A stretch of 64,000 nt of DNA from Oligoflexia bacterium (GTDB lineage: Bacteria > Bdellovibrionota > Bacteriovoracia > Bacteriovoracales > Bacteriovoracaceae). Position numbers and translations under genes: made by a program. Below the pieces are notes generated by a model, which ran no database searches, was not told the DNA's origin, and saw nothing but the letters and a program-made list of their open reading frames with translations. Positions 1 to 9,015 of the stretch are shown here, piece after piece (the stretch's first letter is position 1; every line of letters starts with the position of its first letter). Where the stretch lies: positions 1 through 64,000 of the forward strand of contig JADFZW010000024.1 in assembly GCA_015232355.1 (NCBI GenBank), in the 5' to 3' direction.

Positions 1-248
1 TTATCGATAGGAAAAAGTAGATAATTAAAGTCAAAAAATTATTTCTATGCTTGAGTGAAAAACATAACGACAAAGTCGGTGAAAAATAAACCACTGACAA
101 AATCGCTGGAAGACAACACATACTCATATTATCTCATATTATCTCAATAAGCCACAGGCAGGATAAGCCACAGGCAGGATAAATTTACCACAAAAAAAAA
201 CCTAGAAATTTCTTTTATCTCAGCAAATAATAGAAATAAAATGTAAAA
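1..248. other. Intergenic left edge with short tandem duplications
   Basis: No gene is seen here. The stretch holds a duplicated 'tctcatatta'-like unit around 123-145 and a perfect 16-bp tandem duplication (unit GCCACAGGCAGGATAA) at 151-182. A small inverted repeat (CGAC-AAA-GTCG) lies near 67-77. It may contain the promoter of the next gene, but no clear -35/-10 pair stands out. Confidence 0.5.
151..182. repeat. 16-bp perfect tandem duplication
   Basis: Two adjacent identical copies of GCCACAGGCAGGATAA (151-166 and 167-182). It is one of many short tandem duplications in this window and reads as a replication-slippage product. Confidence 0.9.
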
Positions 249-1595
249 GTGAGTAATAAAATATTTATGGCCCAAACAAATTTTCGAAATCTATTCTTTT
301 TTTCACTAACATTGATATCCTCACTTACTTGCTTAAATGCGATCGGTAGTTCGTATAAAAATAACGATCATGACAGTTTAGTAATTCAGTTTTTAAATGA
401 ACGAAACATTACAAGTTGTGACTCAAAGACTGAAATCAAGCTAGGTATTAATGATTTTACAATACTAAAAAATAAAAGCATTTCGTGGGACCACTTACAG
501 GCGACGTGTCCCGGAATAACAATAACTAGTGATGAAGATTATTACAAAGAAAGTATCTACCAAAAAAACCGACTAATTAAACGCAAATTACAAAATCTTT
601 TAACTACACAACGAAAGGTTGAAGTAGATTGTTCCGATACCACAAAAAAAGTTGAAAATTGGGCCAATACTGTTACTAAAATCACAAATAAAATTCCATC
701 GCCGTCTATAATAGAGGACAAAGAGCTAATGAGCGATCTTTTTAATCTGGCCCAAGAGACAGACAAAAATTTCAATTATCAATCGCTAAGTCATACTGTA
801 AAACACGGGGAAATAATTGCTTACTGCTACACACATCAAACGAATACTGTAGATTGCAAGGACTCTCTAAAAAAACTCAATAGAAAAGATAAGGAAGAGG
901 CCATTATATCTCTCCTTTGGTATATGCAAGCCAAATCTGGAAAAAGACACGTACTTAACAGCAAAACATGGCAATATGAAAGGGGTTTTGTACTTGGTGG
1001 TACTTTCACATCTCCTAGTCAAGGACTCTACAATTACATAGCGGAAATTGCCCCAGAATTACTCGACAAAAGAGTATCTAGCCACTTTAAAGGTATTAAA
1101 AATAAAACTGAATATGAAATATATTTTGGAAAAAGCTCTATAAAACCACCAGGACATCCAGGTAGCAAAGTCCTTCTCTTGGGGGCGACTAATGATAGTC
1201 GTACTTACATGAAACTCGAAACCAAGAGTGCTGTTCCTATAAAACACCTATTAGAATCAATTGAACATTTTGGCAACTTACTCTTCACTGCTAAATGGAA
1301 GAAAGACAAACATAAACACAATGAAAAGATGAAACAATCAAAAGAAATAGAAAAACATATTAATCTGATCCACAAAAAATGCAAACTGGAATCATACACT
1401 GATGCAAAAGTAGAACAAAAAAACTACAACGAAGAAAATATCAAACAGCAATGCCCAAAATTGAGAAACATGATTACTAACTATGTTGAACTATTTTGTC
1501 ACGACGGTGGTGGCGCAGATAAAAATTTACAAAATAAAATCAACCGAATCGATTTTTGCGAATCCGTAGTTACTTTTGATGAGCTGACAAATTAA
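249..1595 (+). CDS. Exported hypothetical protein, about 448 aa
   Basis: I do not recognise this family. The N-terminus has a hydrophobic segment (about residues 13-32, rich in Phe, Leu and Ser, ending near LNAIGSS) that reads as a signal peptide. The mature part is Lys-rich with about a dozen Cys, which fits an exported, possibly disulfide-bonded protein. A Gly-rich stretch 'HPGSKVLLLGATNDSR' near residue 305 is the most motif-like part. The last third is Lys/Glu/His-rich and probably helical. The start taken is GTG at 249. An ATG at 267 is a realistic alternative, and neither has a strong ribosome binding site. The gene converges with the next one on the opposite strand. Its setting among other exported proteins suggests an effector or surface role, which is inference only. 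Confidence 0.7.
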   Translation: MSNKIFMAQTNFRNLFFFSLTLISSLTCLNAIGSSYKNNDHDSLVIQFLNERNITSCDSKTEIKLGINDFTILKNKSISWDHLQATCPGITITSDEDYYKESIYQKNRLIKRKLQNLLTTQRKVEVDCSDTTKKVENWANTVTKITNKIPSPSIIEDKELMSDLFNLAQETDKNFNYQSLSHTVKHGEIIAYCYTHQTNTVDCKDSLKKLNRKDKEEAIISLLWYMQAKSGKRHVLNSKTWQYERGFVLGGTFTSPSQGLYNYIAEIAPELLDKRVSSHFKGIKNKTEYEIYFGKSSIKPPGHPGSKVLLLGATNDSRTYMKLETKSAVPIKHLLESIEHFGNLLFTAKWKKDKHKHNEKMKQSKEIEKHINLIHKKCKLESYTDAKVEQKNYNEENIKQQCPKLRNMITNYVELFCHDGGGADKNLQNKINRIDFCESVVTFDELTN

Positions 1596-1621
1596 TGTTC
1601 TGTCGTTTGATCAAAAACGTT

Positions 1622-2359
1622 TTAATAATCTCCAGTAACTTTAGCATCTTTTGATATATCTACACCTTTATTTATCATCTCTTTTACTACATTATCTAAA
1701 CAACTATTTGATGGTTTATAATGACCACTATTACGATTAATCATTTTAACATTTCCATTATCATCAAATATAATTTCTCCTGCTGCTGCCACATCACCAC
1801 CTGCTAAAACACTTGAATGAAAGAAGATAATCTTTTCTTTTATTGATGGAGGACAAATGTATATCTCTCCTTTACTGTCCATTACATAAATTAAAGTCCC
1901 TTCTTTAGAGGTGAATTGCATTTTTTTGTTCGATTGATAATCGGTATAATAAATCTTTTTGTCTACTACACTGATTCGACAATTAGTTTTAATATGTACA
2001 AGATCTTTTGGATCTTCACCAAAATATTTCACATTCATCATCTTATCCATATGAATATATTCTTTTTGAAGCTTTACAGTAGGATATATTCCAAATGTAT
2101 TACACACCATAAAGTGATTTGATATCTTATTATAAAATCCTCTTTTTTTATTTCCAGAACAATTAAACTGATCATCCTCATCATCATTTATTCCATAACC
2201 TTCATTTAAATTTCTAAAAGAATTATTAAAATGATTAAACTGATTAAACTCATCCATTCCCATGAAGAAAAATATCATAAAAAATATTACTAAATGTTTG
2301 ATAAGATCGCTTGAGGATTTTGTTAATTTCAAGAAATTTACAGGTTGTATTCTAAACAT
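1622..2359 (-). CDS. Exported protein with C-terminal IQM-like (SS-LAGG...SGHYKP) domain
   Basis: The N-terminus has a hydrophobic stretch (about residues 20-34, IKHLVIFFMIFFFMG), so it is a signal or anchor peptide. The C-terminal third carries the order 'FFHSSVLAGGDVAAAGEI' then, after a short DDNGN turn, 'NSGHYKPSN'. This is the signature I associate with a domain in plant IQ-motif (IQM) proteins and in assorted bacterial and fungal proteins, where the block reads SSFLAGG...AAG....SGHY.P. A preceding 'GTLIYVMDSKGEIYI' strand also fits that domain. The biochemical role of the domain is not established to my knowledge. The start at 2359 is supported by AAGGAG seven bases upstream. The middle is Asn/Phe-rich. 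The domain call is recognition from memory and needs a profile search. Confidence 0.7.
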   Translation of the reverse strand: MFRIQPVNFLKLTKSSSDLIKHLVIFFMIFFFMGMDEFNQFNHFNNSFRNLNEGYGINDDEDDQFNCSGNKKRGFYNKISNHFMVCNTFGIYPTVKLQKEYIHMDKMMNVKYFGEDPKDLVHIKTNCRISVVDKKIYYTDYQSNKKMQFTSKEGTLIYVMDSKGEIYICPPSIKEKIIFFHSSVLAGGDVAAAGEIIFDDNGNVKMINRNSGHYKPSNSCLDNVVKEMINKGVDISKDAKVTGDY

Positions 2360-2583
2360 TCTTTTTCTCCTTCTATGTACAATTATAATATTTATACATA
2401 TTAAATTAATTACATATCGGAATTTATATTAACTCAATAAAATCTATAGAATTTTAATTTTTTTTACTTACCCACTAATCATTCTAAATTAATTATAAAT
2501 AAGTCCGATAGGAAACCAAATAATACATAAGAAATTAAATTTGAAGTATTTCTAAAATAACAAAACTTAACCAAGAATTATTT

Positions 2584-3711
2584 ATGAAAAAAATCACTCA
2601 CTCATTAACTATTATTATATACATATGTTTTATCACATCCCTAATAACACTTGTTTGCTTATCTAATTCTTATGGTATGGATGAAAAAACTGAAAAAAAT
2701 ACGGACAATGACGTAGATACTATATATTATGAAAAGCTTAAGCACATAACTGGTTTAAAAGATCTTGATCTATGTTCTGAGCTTTATAGTTCATCTCTAC
2801 TTGGCAATGAAGAAGTTTATAATTTTGCAATGATGATCGCTGGTCAAAGTTTTATTCAAGGAGGGGCAAATGTAGTGACATCTGGACTAGCATTTGATCA
2901 AGAAGCACAAATTCAAGGTATGATTAATCAAATGAGTGCAACTCCATCAGCTGTAGTTAGTACACCAGGATCAATTGCTCAAGACGCTCTAGCATCTGAA
3001 TGTCAATTGAATCCAAAGCTACCACAATGTCAAGGAAATGGACTTTATAAAAATAATTCACTTGCAGGATTTACAGGCGATGGTTCTATCGACATTGGAG
3101 GAGCATCTGGAGGAACTTATATCGGTTCTGGTGGATCCGGAATAGATGGCAATAGTAACGATAAAAGTGCTCTTGCTGGAGGTGGTTCAGCAGATTCAAG
3201 TCAGATAGGCACTGTTGGTGGAAGTTCTGTTGGTCCATATGGTTCAGTAACAGGAGGAGATTTTGAATCACAAGTTGGCGCTGCTAAAGTAAAGGGAGGA
3301 GGTAGCGGCACTACTGGTAGTGGTGGTGGTGGAAGTGCTCCTGGTGGAAGTGCGAGTGGTGGTGGTGGTGGAGATGGAGGTGGAGGTGCAAATGCAAACA
3401 AAGGAGGCAGTGGCAACTCTATTGCGAGTGGAGTTGGTTATAAACCTGGAGGTGTAGGTTTTGGCGCTAATTCCGGCGGAGGTTCTGGGAAAAAGAATAG
3501 TGATAATGGATCAGATAATCCTTTTGATAAATATTTTGGAAAAAAAGATGGTTCTTCAAATGATGATAAGACTTTAAACTTTAGAGATTTAGCATCTGAA
3601 GGAAAAATAGGTGATAAAACCACTAGTATATTTAAGCGTATTCAAGATAGATATCAATCAGTCTATTCTCAAAAACGTCTCATGCAATACGATACCGTTG
3701 ATAAAAAATAA
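2584..3711 (+). CDS. Exported Gly/Ser-rich protein, about 375 aa
   Basis: The family is unknown. Residues 1-31 form a signal peptide (MKK start, long Ile/Leu/Val core, cleavage probably after NSYG). Residues 32-140 look folded and helical, with Cys in 'DLCSELY', 'SECQLNP' and 'LPQCQG'. Residues about 150-310 are a low-complexity Gly/Ser/Ala tract with several GGGGG runs. The C-terminus returns to a normal charged composition (KNSDNGSDNPFDKYF to the end). The Gly-rich part may be a flexible spacer or an extracellular structural segment. A long Pro-rich reading frame on the other strand is only the mirror image of the Gly codons. Confidence 0.75.
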   Translation: MKKITHSLTIIIYICFITSLITLVCLSNSYGMDEKTEKNTDNDVDTIYYEKLKHITGLKDLDLCSELYSSSLLGNEEVYNFAMMIAGQSFIQGGANVVTSGLAFDQEAQIQGMINQMSATPSAVVSTPGSIAQDALASECQLNPKLPQCQGNGLYKNNSLAGFTGDGSIDIGGASGGTYIGSGGSGIDGNSNDKSALAGGGSADSSQIGTVGGSSVGPYGSVTGGDFESQVGAAKVKGGGSGTTGSGGGGSAPGGSASGGGGGDGGGGANANKGGSGNSIASGVGYKPGGVGFGANSGGGSGKKNSDNGSDNPFDKYFGKKDGSSNDDKTLNFRDLASEGKIGDKTTSIFKRIQDRYQSVYSQKRLMQYDTVDKK

Positions 3712-3715
3712 GTTT

Positions 3716-4552
3716 TTATCTCATTATCGATTTTACATACGATAATAAAAATTTTGCAGCTCCGGGAACACTCTTATACTCTTCACAGTCATTAAATTTA
3801 ATATCGGCCAATCCACTAATAGCTCTTCTATTTTCAAAGTTCACATCAATCTTATCTTTAATTCTCTCCTTCCATTTACTATATTCCTCCAAAACTAAAA
3901 ATGCTCCACCCTCAAACATTTTATAGTTACTTAATTCACGACAATGATTCAATTCCAATTGATGATACCAATTTTCATATGAATCATAAGCACCAACTAA
4001 AGAGAGATCTGCTCTTCCCTCTAAAATTGAATTTACTCCCTCTTCTAATGCCCACCTACCATCATTTCCCCAATCACTCCAATTGCAAGATTCTCCTTTA
4101 AAGTTATATCTAATCGATATAAGTCCAATGGCCACATTACTTAAACCTCTTACAATCCATAATGGAAAAATTCTTTTTGCGCCTTTTTGCCAATATTCAC
4201 TTAAATTCTGCTGCGAGAATTTTTTTTGCATAAATTTTTCTTGAACATCATTATCATTTGCACTTACATATTCAAATGCAGAAAACATCTCATCTAATTT
4301 CGTGGTCGTGTTTGGAGATGAAATATATACAGATCTCCGCTCCGGTGGATAATATATATTAGCAATCAAACCAGCATCGATTATCGCCATATCAGCAGTG
4401 GTTAAAGCAATTTTTGTGGCCCTAGTACAAATTTTAAAATCCTTTTTATTGATATGCTTTTTAAATATCTCCTCATTTATTTCTAGTTCAGTATTAGCAT
4501 TACTAACATCATTTTCTAATATTGCTATACCAGAAATAATTACTTTTTTCAT
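3716..4552 (-). CDS. Small ketosynthase-like protein lacking the nucleophile
   Basis: The protein aligns by eye with the N-terminal half of a beta-ketoacyl-ACP synthase: 'KVIISGIAILEND' start strand, 'RATKIALTTADMAIIDAGL' helix, and 'LEGRADLSLVGAYDS' matching the conserved I..G.aD...GG block. Counting back 17 residues from the Gly of that block lands on Gly where active enzymes have the catalytic Cys, and the two-histidine half of the fold is absent. It cannot condense by itself. A partner or chain-length role is possible, as in aryl-polyene clusters, which carry similar short KS-like proteins (family knowledge). I chose ATG at 4552, which has AGGA nine bases upstream, over an ATG at 4573 that overlaps the upstream stop codon. 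It is the last gene of the operon. Confidence 0.75.
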   Translation of the reverse strand: MKKVIISGIAILENDVSNANTELEINEEIFKKHINKKDFKICTRATKIALTTADMAIIDAGLIANIYYPPERRSVYISSPNTTTKLDEMFSAFEYVSANDNDVQEKFMQKKFSQQNLSEYWQKGAKRIFPLWIVRGLSNVAIGLISIRYNFKGESCNWSDWGNDGRWALEEGVNSILEGRADLSLVGAYDSYENWYHQLELNHCRELSNYKMFEGGAFLVLEEYSKWKERIKDKIDVNFENRRAISGLADIKFNDCEEYKSVPGAAKFLLSYVKSIMR

Positions 4553-4563
4553 AAAGTTTTTTC

Positions 4564-7044
4564 CTAACGCCATTTCTTTAAAGCTACTATAGCGTTTTGT
4601 CCTCCAAACCCAAAGGAATTAGATAATGCTATTTCTATCTCTTGTTTAATTGCTTTATTTGCAACATAATCTAAATCACATTCAGGATCCCTGGTATTTA
4701 AATTAATTGTAGGAAAAATTATATCATTTTTTAATGAAAGAATTGTCGCTAAAATTTCACAAGCACCAGCGGCCGCCACCAAATGTCCAATCATTGATTT
4801 TGTTGAGCTAACTTTTAATTTATTATAAGCATGATTTGCAAAAACTGATTTTATTGCTTTAGTTTCGATAACATCATTTAAAGGGGTTGATGTTCCATGA
4901 GCATTAATATAATCAACACTCTCTACTGCTATCTTTGAATTTTTTAATAAATTTTTCATTGCCCAGATAACTGCCTCTCCACTTGGATCTGGTCTTGAAA
5001 CATTGTAGGCATCACAAGTGGAAGCATACCCAATCACTTCAGCTAAAATATCCTTTTCTCTTCCCTCTGCTTTCACACATTCTAAATTTTCTAATACAAG
5101 AAGAGTTGCTCCTTCTCCTAAAACTGTACCATTACGATTTTTATCGAATGGTTTTATAGCGTTCATCGGATCTTCTTCTAGAGTAAGGGCATCTAATTTT
5201 GCAAAACCAGCAAGCCCACAAGCATTAAGCATACTATCTACACCACCAGCTATTACAACATTAGCAAGTCCATGTTTTATTCTCTGATATGCTTCTCCAA
5301 ATGCTTGGGTGGAAGCTGCACAAGCAGAGACATTAGTACTAACAACTCCTCTACTGCTTAAAATTGATGAGAGAATTTGTGCTGGCCAATCCTCTATAGT
5401 ACGAACAAAATATCTTTTACTTTTATCTGCCAATAATTTTGGCAATAAATCGTAGTGTACCTCTGAATTTGCTGAAACAATTTTTACTGCGTCCTCAAAT
5501 ATCAACTCTTCCAATCCACTAGAAAAGCAAATGTCAGCATTTTTTAAATTAAAGATACTCATCATCGATGTTGATAGTAACTGATCAATCGCTAGTAATG
5601 TTAGCAGTGTTTTTCTATCTTTAAAATTTTTGACAACAAAACTTTCATCTAATCGATTTAATTTTTTTATTTTATTTAAAATATCATTATTTTTAATTTC
5701 TCCACCTATACGAACTGGAAATTGTGAAACATTAATATTTTCTATTTTACTTATTCCACATTTTCCTGCACTCAAAGAATTATAAAAATCATCTACTGTA
5801 AGTCCTAAGGGGGAAGTAACGGCGGCAGCAGTTACTACAACTCTAGTATTGCAACTTATACAACTTCTATTTCCACTTTTACTCTCTTTTTTACTATAAT
5901 CTAATAAAAATGCATATTGAGTACTCATTGGACCTATATTAGAAATTAAAACCTTCTCTTCAATTTCTAACAACAGTGGCAGGATCATATTAAAAAATCC
6001 TTTTCCTGCTCCTAATTCTCCAATATTTTTTGAACTGTTAAAGATTTTAGAATCTAAAATATTTAATGCTTTTAAACTCTCAACTTCCAATGAATATAAA
6101 TTATCACCCTCTGCAAATGAAGTAATCGCAGTAGTTGGCACATCTTCAAATCCACTAACTCCACTAAATCCAGCAAAGAGTTTTTTTAAATCCTTTTCAC
6201 TTGCTATGGATGGTAATTGCTCTGGTGCTAATAAATTTGAAGCAGCAACAGAGTGAATTTTTTTTATTCGTGCAAGAATCTTTGCTCCTCTTTTATATGC
6301 ATTCTCTTCACTCTCTAAAACTAAAAATGCCGCCCCTTCGGAAGGAATGTAGGGATGATAAAGATCAATTAGTCCTGCTTTATAATAAGTTGTGTATGCA
6401 TAGAAATTACATAAATCATCTGCTCCTCCTACCAAAGCGTACTTAATATTACCTTCTTGTAAATCCATCACTGCAGTTGTAAGTGCACTTCCAGTTCCTG
6501 TAACAAAACTATTATAAATAGTATTTTTTCCCTTAATAGAATTAGCAAGAGATACATGGGCCAAAAGCATATTTGTAAGAGTATGAAAAACTTGTAATGG
6601 ATTACTTTTGTTGATAGCATCTCTTCCATACTTATTTATATCAAAAGTTCCATCATTAGTTTGAGAAGCAGATATTGATGGTACGATAAAATCAATATCT
6701 CCAGCGGCCAAACCTACGGACATATACAATCCAATATCAAAAGGATCAAACGTAGTATTGTCTTTTATGTTGTCCCTTATGTTAATACCTGCAGATTTAA
6801 GCGCACTTGTGGCCGCTATCTCCGCCATTTGCGCAGGTCTAGTCATATACTTAATCATTTTTTTATTTTGTACTAAATCTTTTAACGGAAGCTTTACTTT
6901 TGACGATCTTGCAATCCCTACTCCAATTTTTTTTAAATATGGATCCTCTGAAATAAAATTGCTATTCATATTTTGCTTGAATGAATCCAAATCATTTCCC
7001 ATCGGATTAATAAATCCAAATCCTGTAATACAAATATCAGTCAC
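4564..7044 (-). CDS. Fusion of an inactive KS (CLF-like) and an active beta-ketoacyl synthase
   Basis: An 826-residue protein with two ketosynthase domains in tandem. Domain 1 (about 1-390) keeps the fold landmarks (ITGFGFINPMG at the start, VGGADD at 205) but has 'VTGTGSALT' where the active Cys belongs (about 181-189). It also has 'TSFAEGDN' instead of the first His motif and 'IGELGAGKG' instead of GHxxxAxG, so all three catalytic residues are gone. Domain 2 (about 400-826) is intact: Cys575 in 'VSACAAST', His716 in 'NAHGTST' and His754 in 'SMIGHLVAAAG'. The product is probably a covalent chain-length-factor/KS pair elongating ACP-bound chains. The start is GTG at 7044 with GGGAG seven bases upstream. 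Three bases separate it from the upstream KS stop, so the two are probably translationally coupled. Confidence 0.85.
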   Translation of the reverse strand: MTDICITGFGFINPMGNDLDSFKQNMNSNFISEDPYLKKIGVGIARSSKVKLPLKDLVQNKKMIKYMTRPAQMAEIAATSALKSAGINIRDNIKDNTTFDPFDIGLYMSVGLAAGDIDFIVPSISASQTNDGTFDINKYGRDAINKSNPLQVFHTLTNMLLAHVSLANSIKGKNTIYNSFVTGTGSALTTAVMDLQEGNIKYALVGGADDLCNFYAYTTYYKAGLIDLYHPYIPSEGAAFLVLESEENAYKRGAKILARIKKIHSVAASNLLAPEQLPSIASEKDLKKLFAGFSGVSGFEDVPTTAITSFAEGDNLYSLEVESLKALNILDSKIFNSSKNIGELGAGKGFFNMILPLLLEIEEKVLISNIGPMSTQYAFLLDYSKKESKSGNRSCISCNTRVVVTAAAVTSPLGLTVDDFYNSLSAGKCGISKIENINVSQFPVRIGGEIKNNDILNKIKKLNRLDESFVVKNFKDRKTLLTLLAIDQLLSTSMMSIFNLKNADICFSSGLEELIFEDAVKIVSANSEVHYDLLPKLLADKSKRYFVRTIEDWPAQILSSILSSRGVVSTNVSACAASTQAFGEAYQRIKHGLANVVIAGGVDSMLNACGLAGFAKLDALTLEEDPMNAIKPFDKNRNGTVLGEGATLLVLENLECVKAEGREKDILAEVIGYASTCDAYNVSRPDPSGEAVIWAMKNLLKNSKIAVESVDYINAHGTSTPLNDVIETKAIKSVFANHAYNKLKVSSTKSMIGHLVAAAGACEILATILSLKNDIIFPTINLNTRDPECDLDYVANKAIKQEIEIALSNSFGFGGQNAIVALKKWR

Positions 7045-7047
7045 ATC

Positions 7048-8397
7048 TCACTCCCATTTTTTAAAAATCAAAGAGCAATTGCTTCCACCGAATGCAAAGG
7101 AATTTTTTAGAGCAAATTTCAAATCAAGATTAGTAATTGTCCCATCAGTAACGTAGTTTAAGTTACCATCAATATCTGTTTGTTCAAAATTTATATTTGC
7201 TGGAATTAATCCACTTTCTAAAGTTTTAATAGTAAAGCACGATTCGATGGCCCCACAAGCAGCGATGGTATGGCCAATCATTGATTTATTAGAACTTATT
7301 AAAAGTTCACTACAATGCTCTTTAAATATTGAACTTATGGCCAGAGACTCCACTCGATCATTTACTTGTGTAGAAGTTCCGTGAGCATTAACATAACCTA
7401 TATCACTAACTCTCTTGATCTCATCTCCAGCATCACTAATTGCAGCTTGAATAGAATTTATCGCTCCAGTTGCACTAGTATCCATATCAGTCATCTTATA
7501 TGCATCGGAGGAGATCCCAGCTCCAACAATTTCAGCATAAATCTTTGCTCCTCTCTTTTTGGCCAATTCTAATTCCTCTATTATTAAAACTCCAGCTCCC
7601 TCACTTAATACAAAACCATCTCTTTTATGATCAAATGGTCTCGATGATTTTCCTACTACATTACTCTTTGTTAATGCTTCTACTAAAGTAAATCCAGTTA
7701 ACATATGAGGATTAATTCCACAAAATGTTCCTGCAACTATTGCTCTCTTTATATTTCCTCTCTTTACTTCCCGATATCCTCTAATCAGCGCAGCTGTACT
7801 AGAGGCACATGCAAGCGAAATTACCTCTCTTCTTATATTTTCATTTTTTAAATTATATTTCCCCTTTAAAAATTTTAACACTCTCTCGAGCATTTGAGTT
7901 GGTGAACGAATTGCAAATGAGTTTTTATCAAAATCACTCCTATTATTACCTTGATTATTACCTTGATTTTCATCATTGCAATTTTTATCGCAATTTTTAT
8001 CGCAATAATAGGAATAAATGCGATCAAAATCAATAAGTCCAGATTCAGCACCAACAATCAATGCACCTACATTTACATTTTCAAATTGTGAATCTTCCCA
8101 TGCCTCTTCAAGCGCTTTCAACAAAAAAAGATCTTGTTCCGGAATTTTTATTAAATCATTAGGATAAGGGAATAGTTTTTTATAATCATTATCAAGATCA
8201 CTGTAGTGATCTTTTAAGTATAAAAGATTTTTTTGATCAATTTCACAAGCTATTTTAGAGGGAAAACTACTGGCATCAAATCGTGTTATCGAACATTCAG
8301 CGCTCTTTCCCTTCAGTAATTTAAAAAAACTATCTTTAATATTTAATCCTAAAGGAGTAACTACGCCCAAACCTGTAATTACAACTCTATTTTTCAT
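7048..8397 (-). CDS. Beta-ketoacyl-ACP synthase (FabF-like), complete triad
   Basis: A KAS I/II-type condensing enzyme of 449 residues. The catalytic residues are all visible: Cys197 in 'LACASSTA', His339 in 'NAHGTST' and His376 in 'SMIGHTIAACG'. 'GFVLSEGAGVLI' and the C-terminal 'NSFAFGGSN' match the family. It would perform decarboxylative Claisen condensation of malonyl-ACP with an acyl-ACP. A low-complexity insert (about residues 132-152, Cys/Asn/Asp/Gln-rich, encoded by repeated 'tttttatcgcaa' and 'attaccttg' units) sits before the active site and is unusual for this enzyme. It lies between the dehydratase (2 bp away) and the KS fusion gene. Confidence 0.9.
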   Translation of the reverse strand: MKNRVVITGLGVVTPLGLNIKDSFFKLLKGKSAECSITRFDASSFPSKIACEIDQKNLLYLKDHYSDLDNDYKKLFPYPNDLIKIPEQDLFLLKALEEAWEDSQFENVNVGALIVGAESGLIDFDRIYSYYCDKNCDKNCNDENQGNNQGNNRSDFDKNSFAIRSPTQMLERVLKFLKGKYNLKNENIRREVISLACASSTAALIRGYREVKRGNIKRAIVAGTFCGINPHMLTGFTLVEALTKSNVVGKSSRPFDHKRDGFVLSEGAGVLIIEELELAKKRGAKIYAEIVGAGISSDAYKMTDMDTSATGAINSIQAAISDAGDEIKRVSDIGYVNAHGTSTQVNDRVESLAISSIFKEHCSELLISSNKSMIGHTIAACGAIESCFTIKTLESGLIPANINFEQTDIDGNLNYVTDGTITNLDLKFALKNSFAFGGSNCSLIFKKWE

Positions 8398-8399
8398 AA

Positions 8400-8966
8400 T
8401 TATAATGAATCCTCTGTAGATAAATCCTCTGCAAATGTCTCCTCTGGAAGAAAAAGTTCTTTTCTTAAATTTTTATCTCCTCCGCGAGTCCATAAATCTA
8501 ATGCACGAATAACTTCCTTATTTAAACTTGGATTATCATTTTCCACCATCATAAAACTAATCTCTGCGCCCATTACCGCTTTACCATTCACTTCGCCCTT
8601 AACTTTAGTTTTTCCACGATCCTCTCTTAAGGCCAATATTTCTGCCGTATAAATAATTTGATCACCTGGCCGAACCAATCCTCTAAACTTGGCCCTATCT
8701 ATCATCATCAATATCGCTTTCCTATCGCAATCTCCTCCCTTATCAACACCACCATGTTTTTCAATATTAGTTCTTTTTCTTAAGGAGAAACGAAGTAATG
8801 GTCCACTTAATTGGGCCGCTCCCTCTAACATCAACACTCCTGGCATTACTGGAAATCGAGGAAAATGATCATCTAAAAAATCCTCTGATATAGAAAGATT
8901 TTTTATTGCTCTAATCATTTGTTCACTTTTATATTCTATAATTCTATCAATTAAATAAAATCTCAT
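8400..8966 (-). CDS. 3-hydroxyacyl-ACP dehydratase, FabZ-like hotdog protein
   Basis: A hotdog-fold dehydratase of 188 residues. The catalytic His is in 'DDHFPRFPVMPG' and the Glu in 'VLMLEGAAQ', the hallmark order of FabZ. 'KFRGLVRPGDQI' matches the next conserved block. It would remove water from 3-hydroxyacyl-ACP in the pathway encoded by this operon. The C-terminal tail (about 45 residues, Leu/Glu-rich) is longer than in standard FabZ, which is near 150 residues. The start is supported by GAGGA about nine bases upstream. Confidence 0.88.
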   Translation of the reverse strand: MRFYLIDRIIEYKSEQMIRAIKNLSISEDFLDDHFPRFPVMPGVLMLEGAAQLSGPLLRFSLRKRTNIEKHGGVDKGGDCDRKAILMMIDRAKFRGLVRPGDQIIYTAEILALREDRGKTKVKGEVNGKAVMGAEISFMMVENDNPSLNKEVIRALDLWTRGGDKNLRKELFLPEETFAEDLSTEDSL

Positions 8967-9015
8967 ATATATATTCCTCTATACCTATCTTCATCAAATC
9001 CTAATCAAATCTTCA

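Noticed and set aside
3201-3416. Minus-strand Pro-rich open frame
   Set aside because: It is the complementary reading of the Gly-rich part of the plus-strand exported protein at 2584-3711. It has no ribosome site or separate sequence character.
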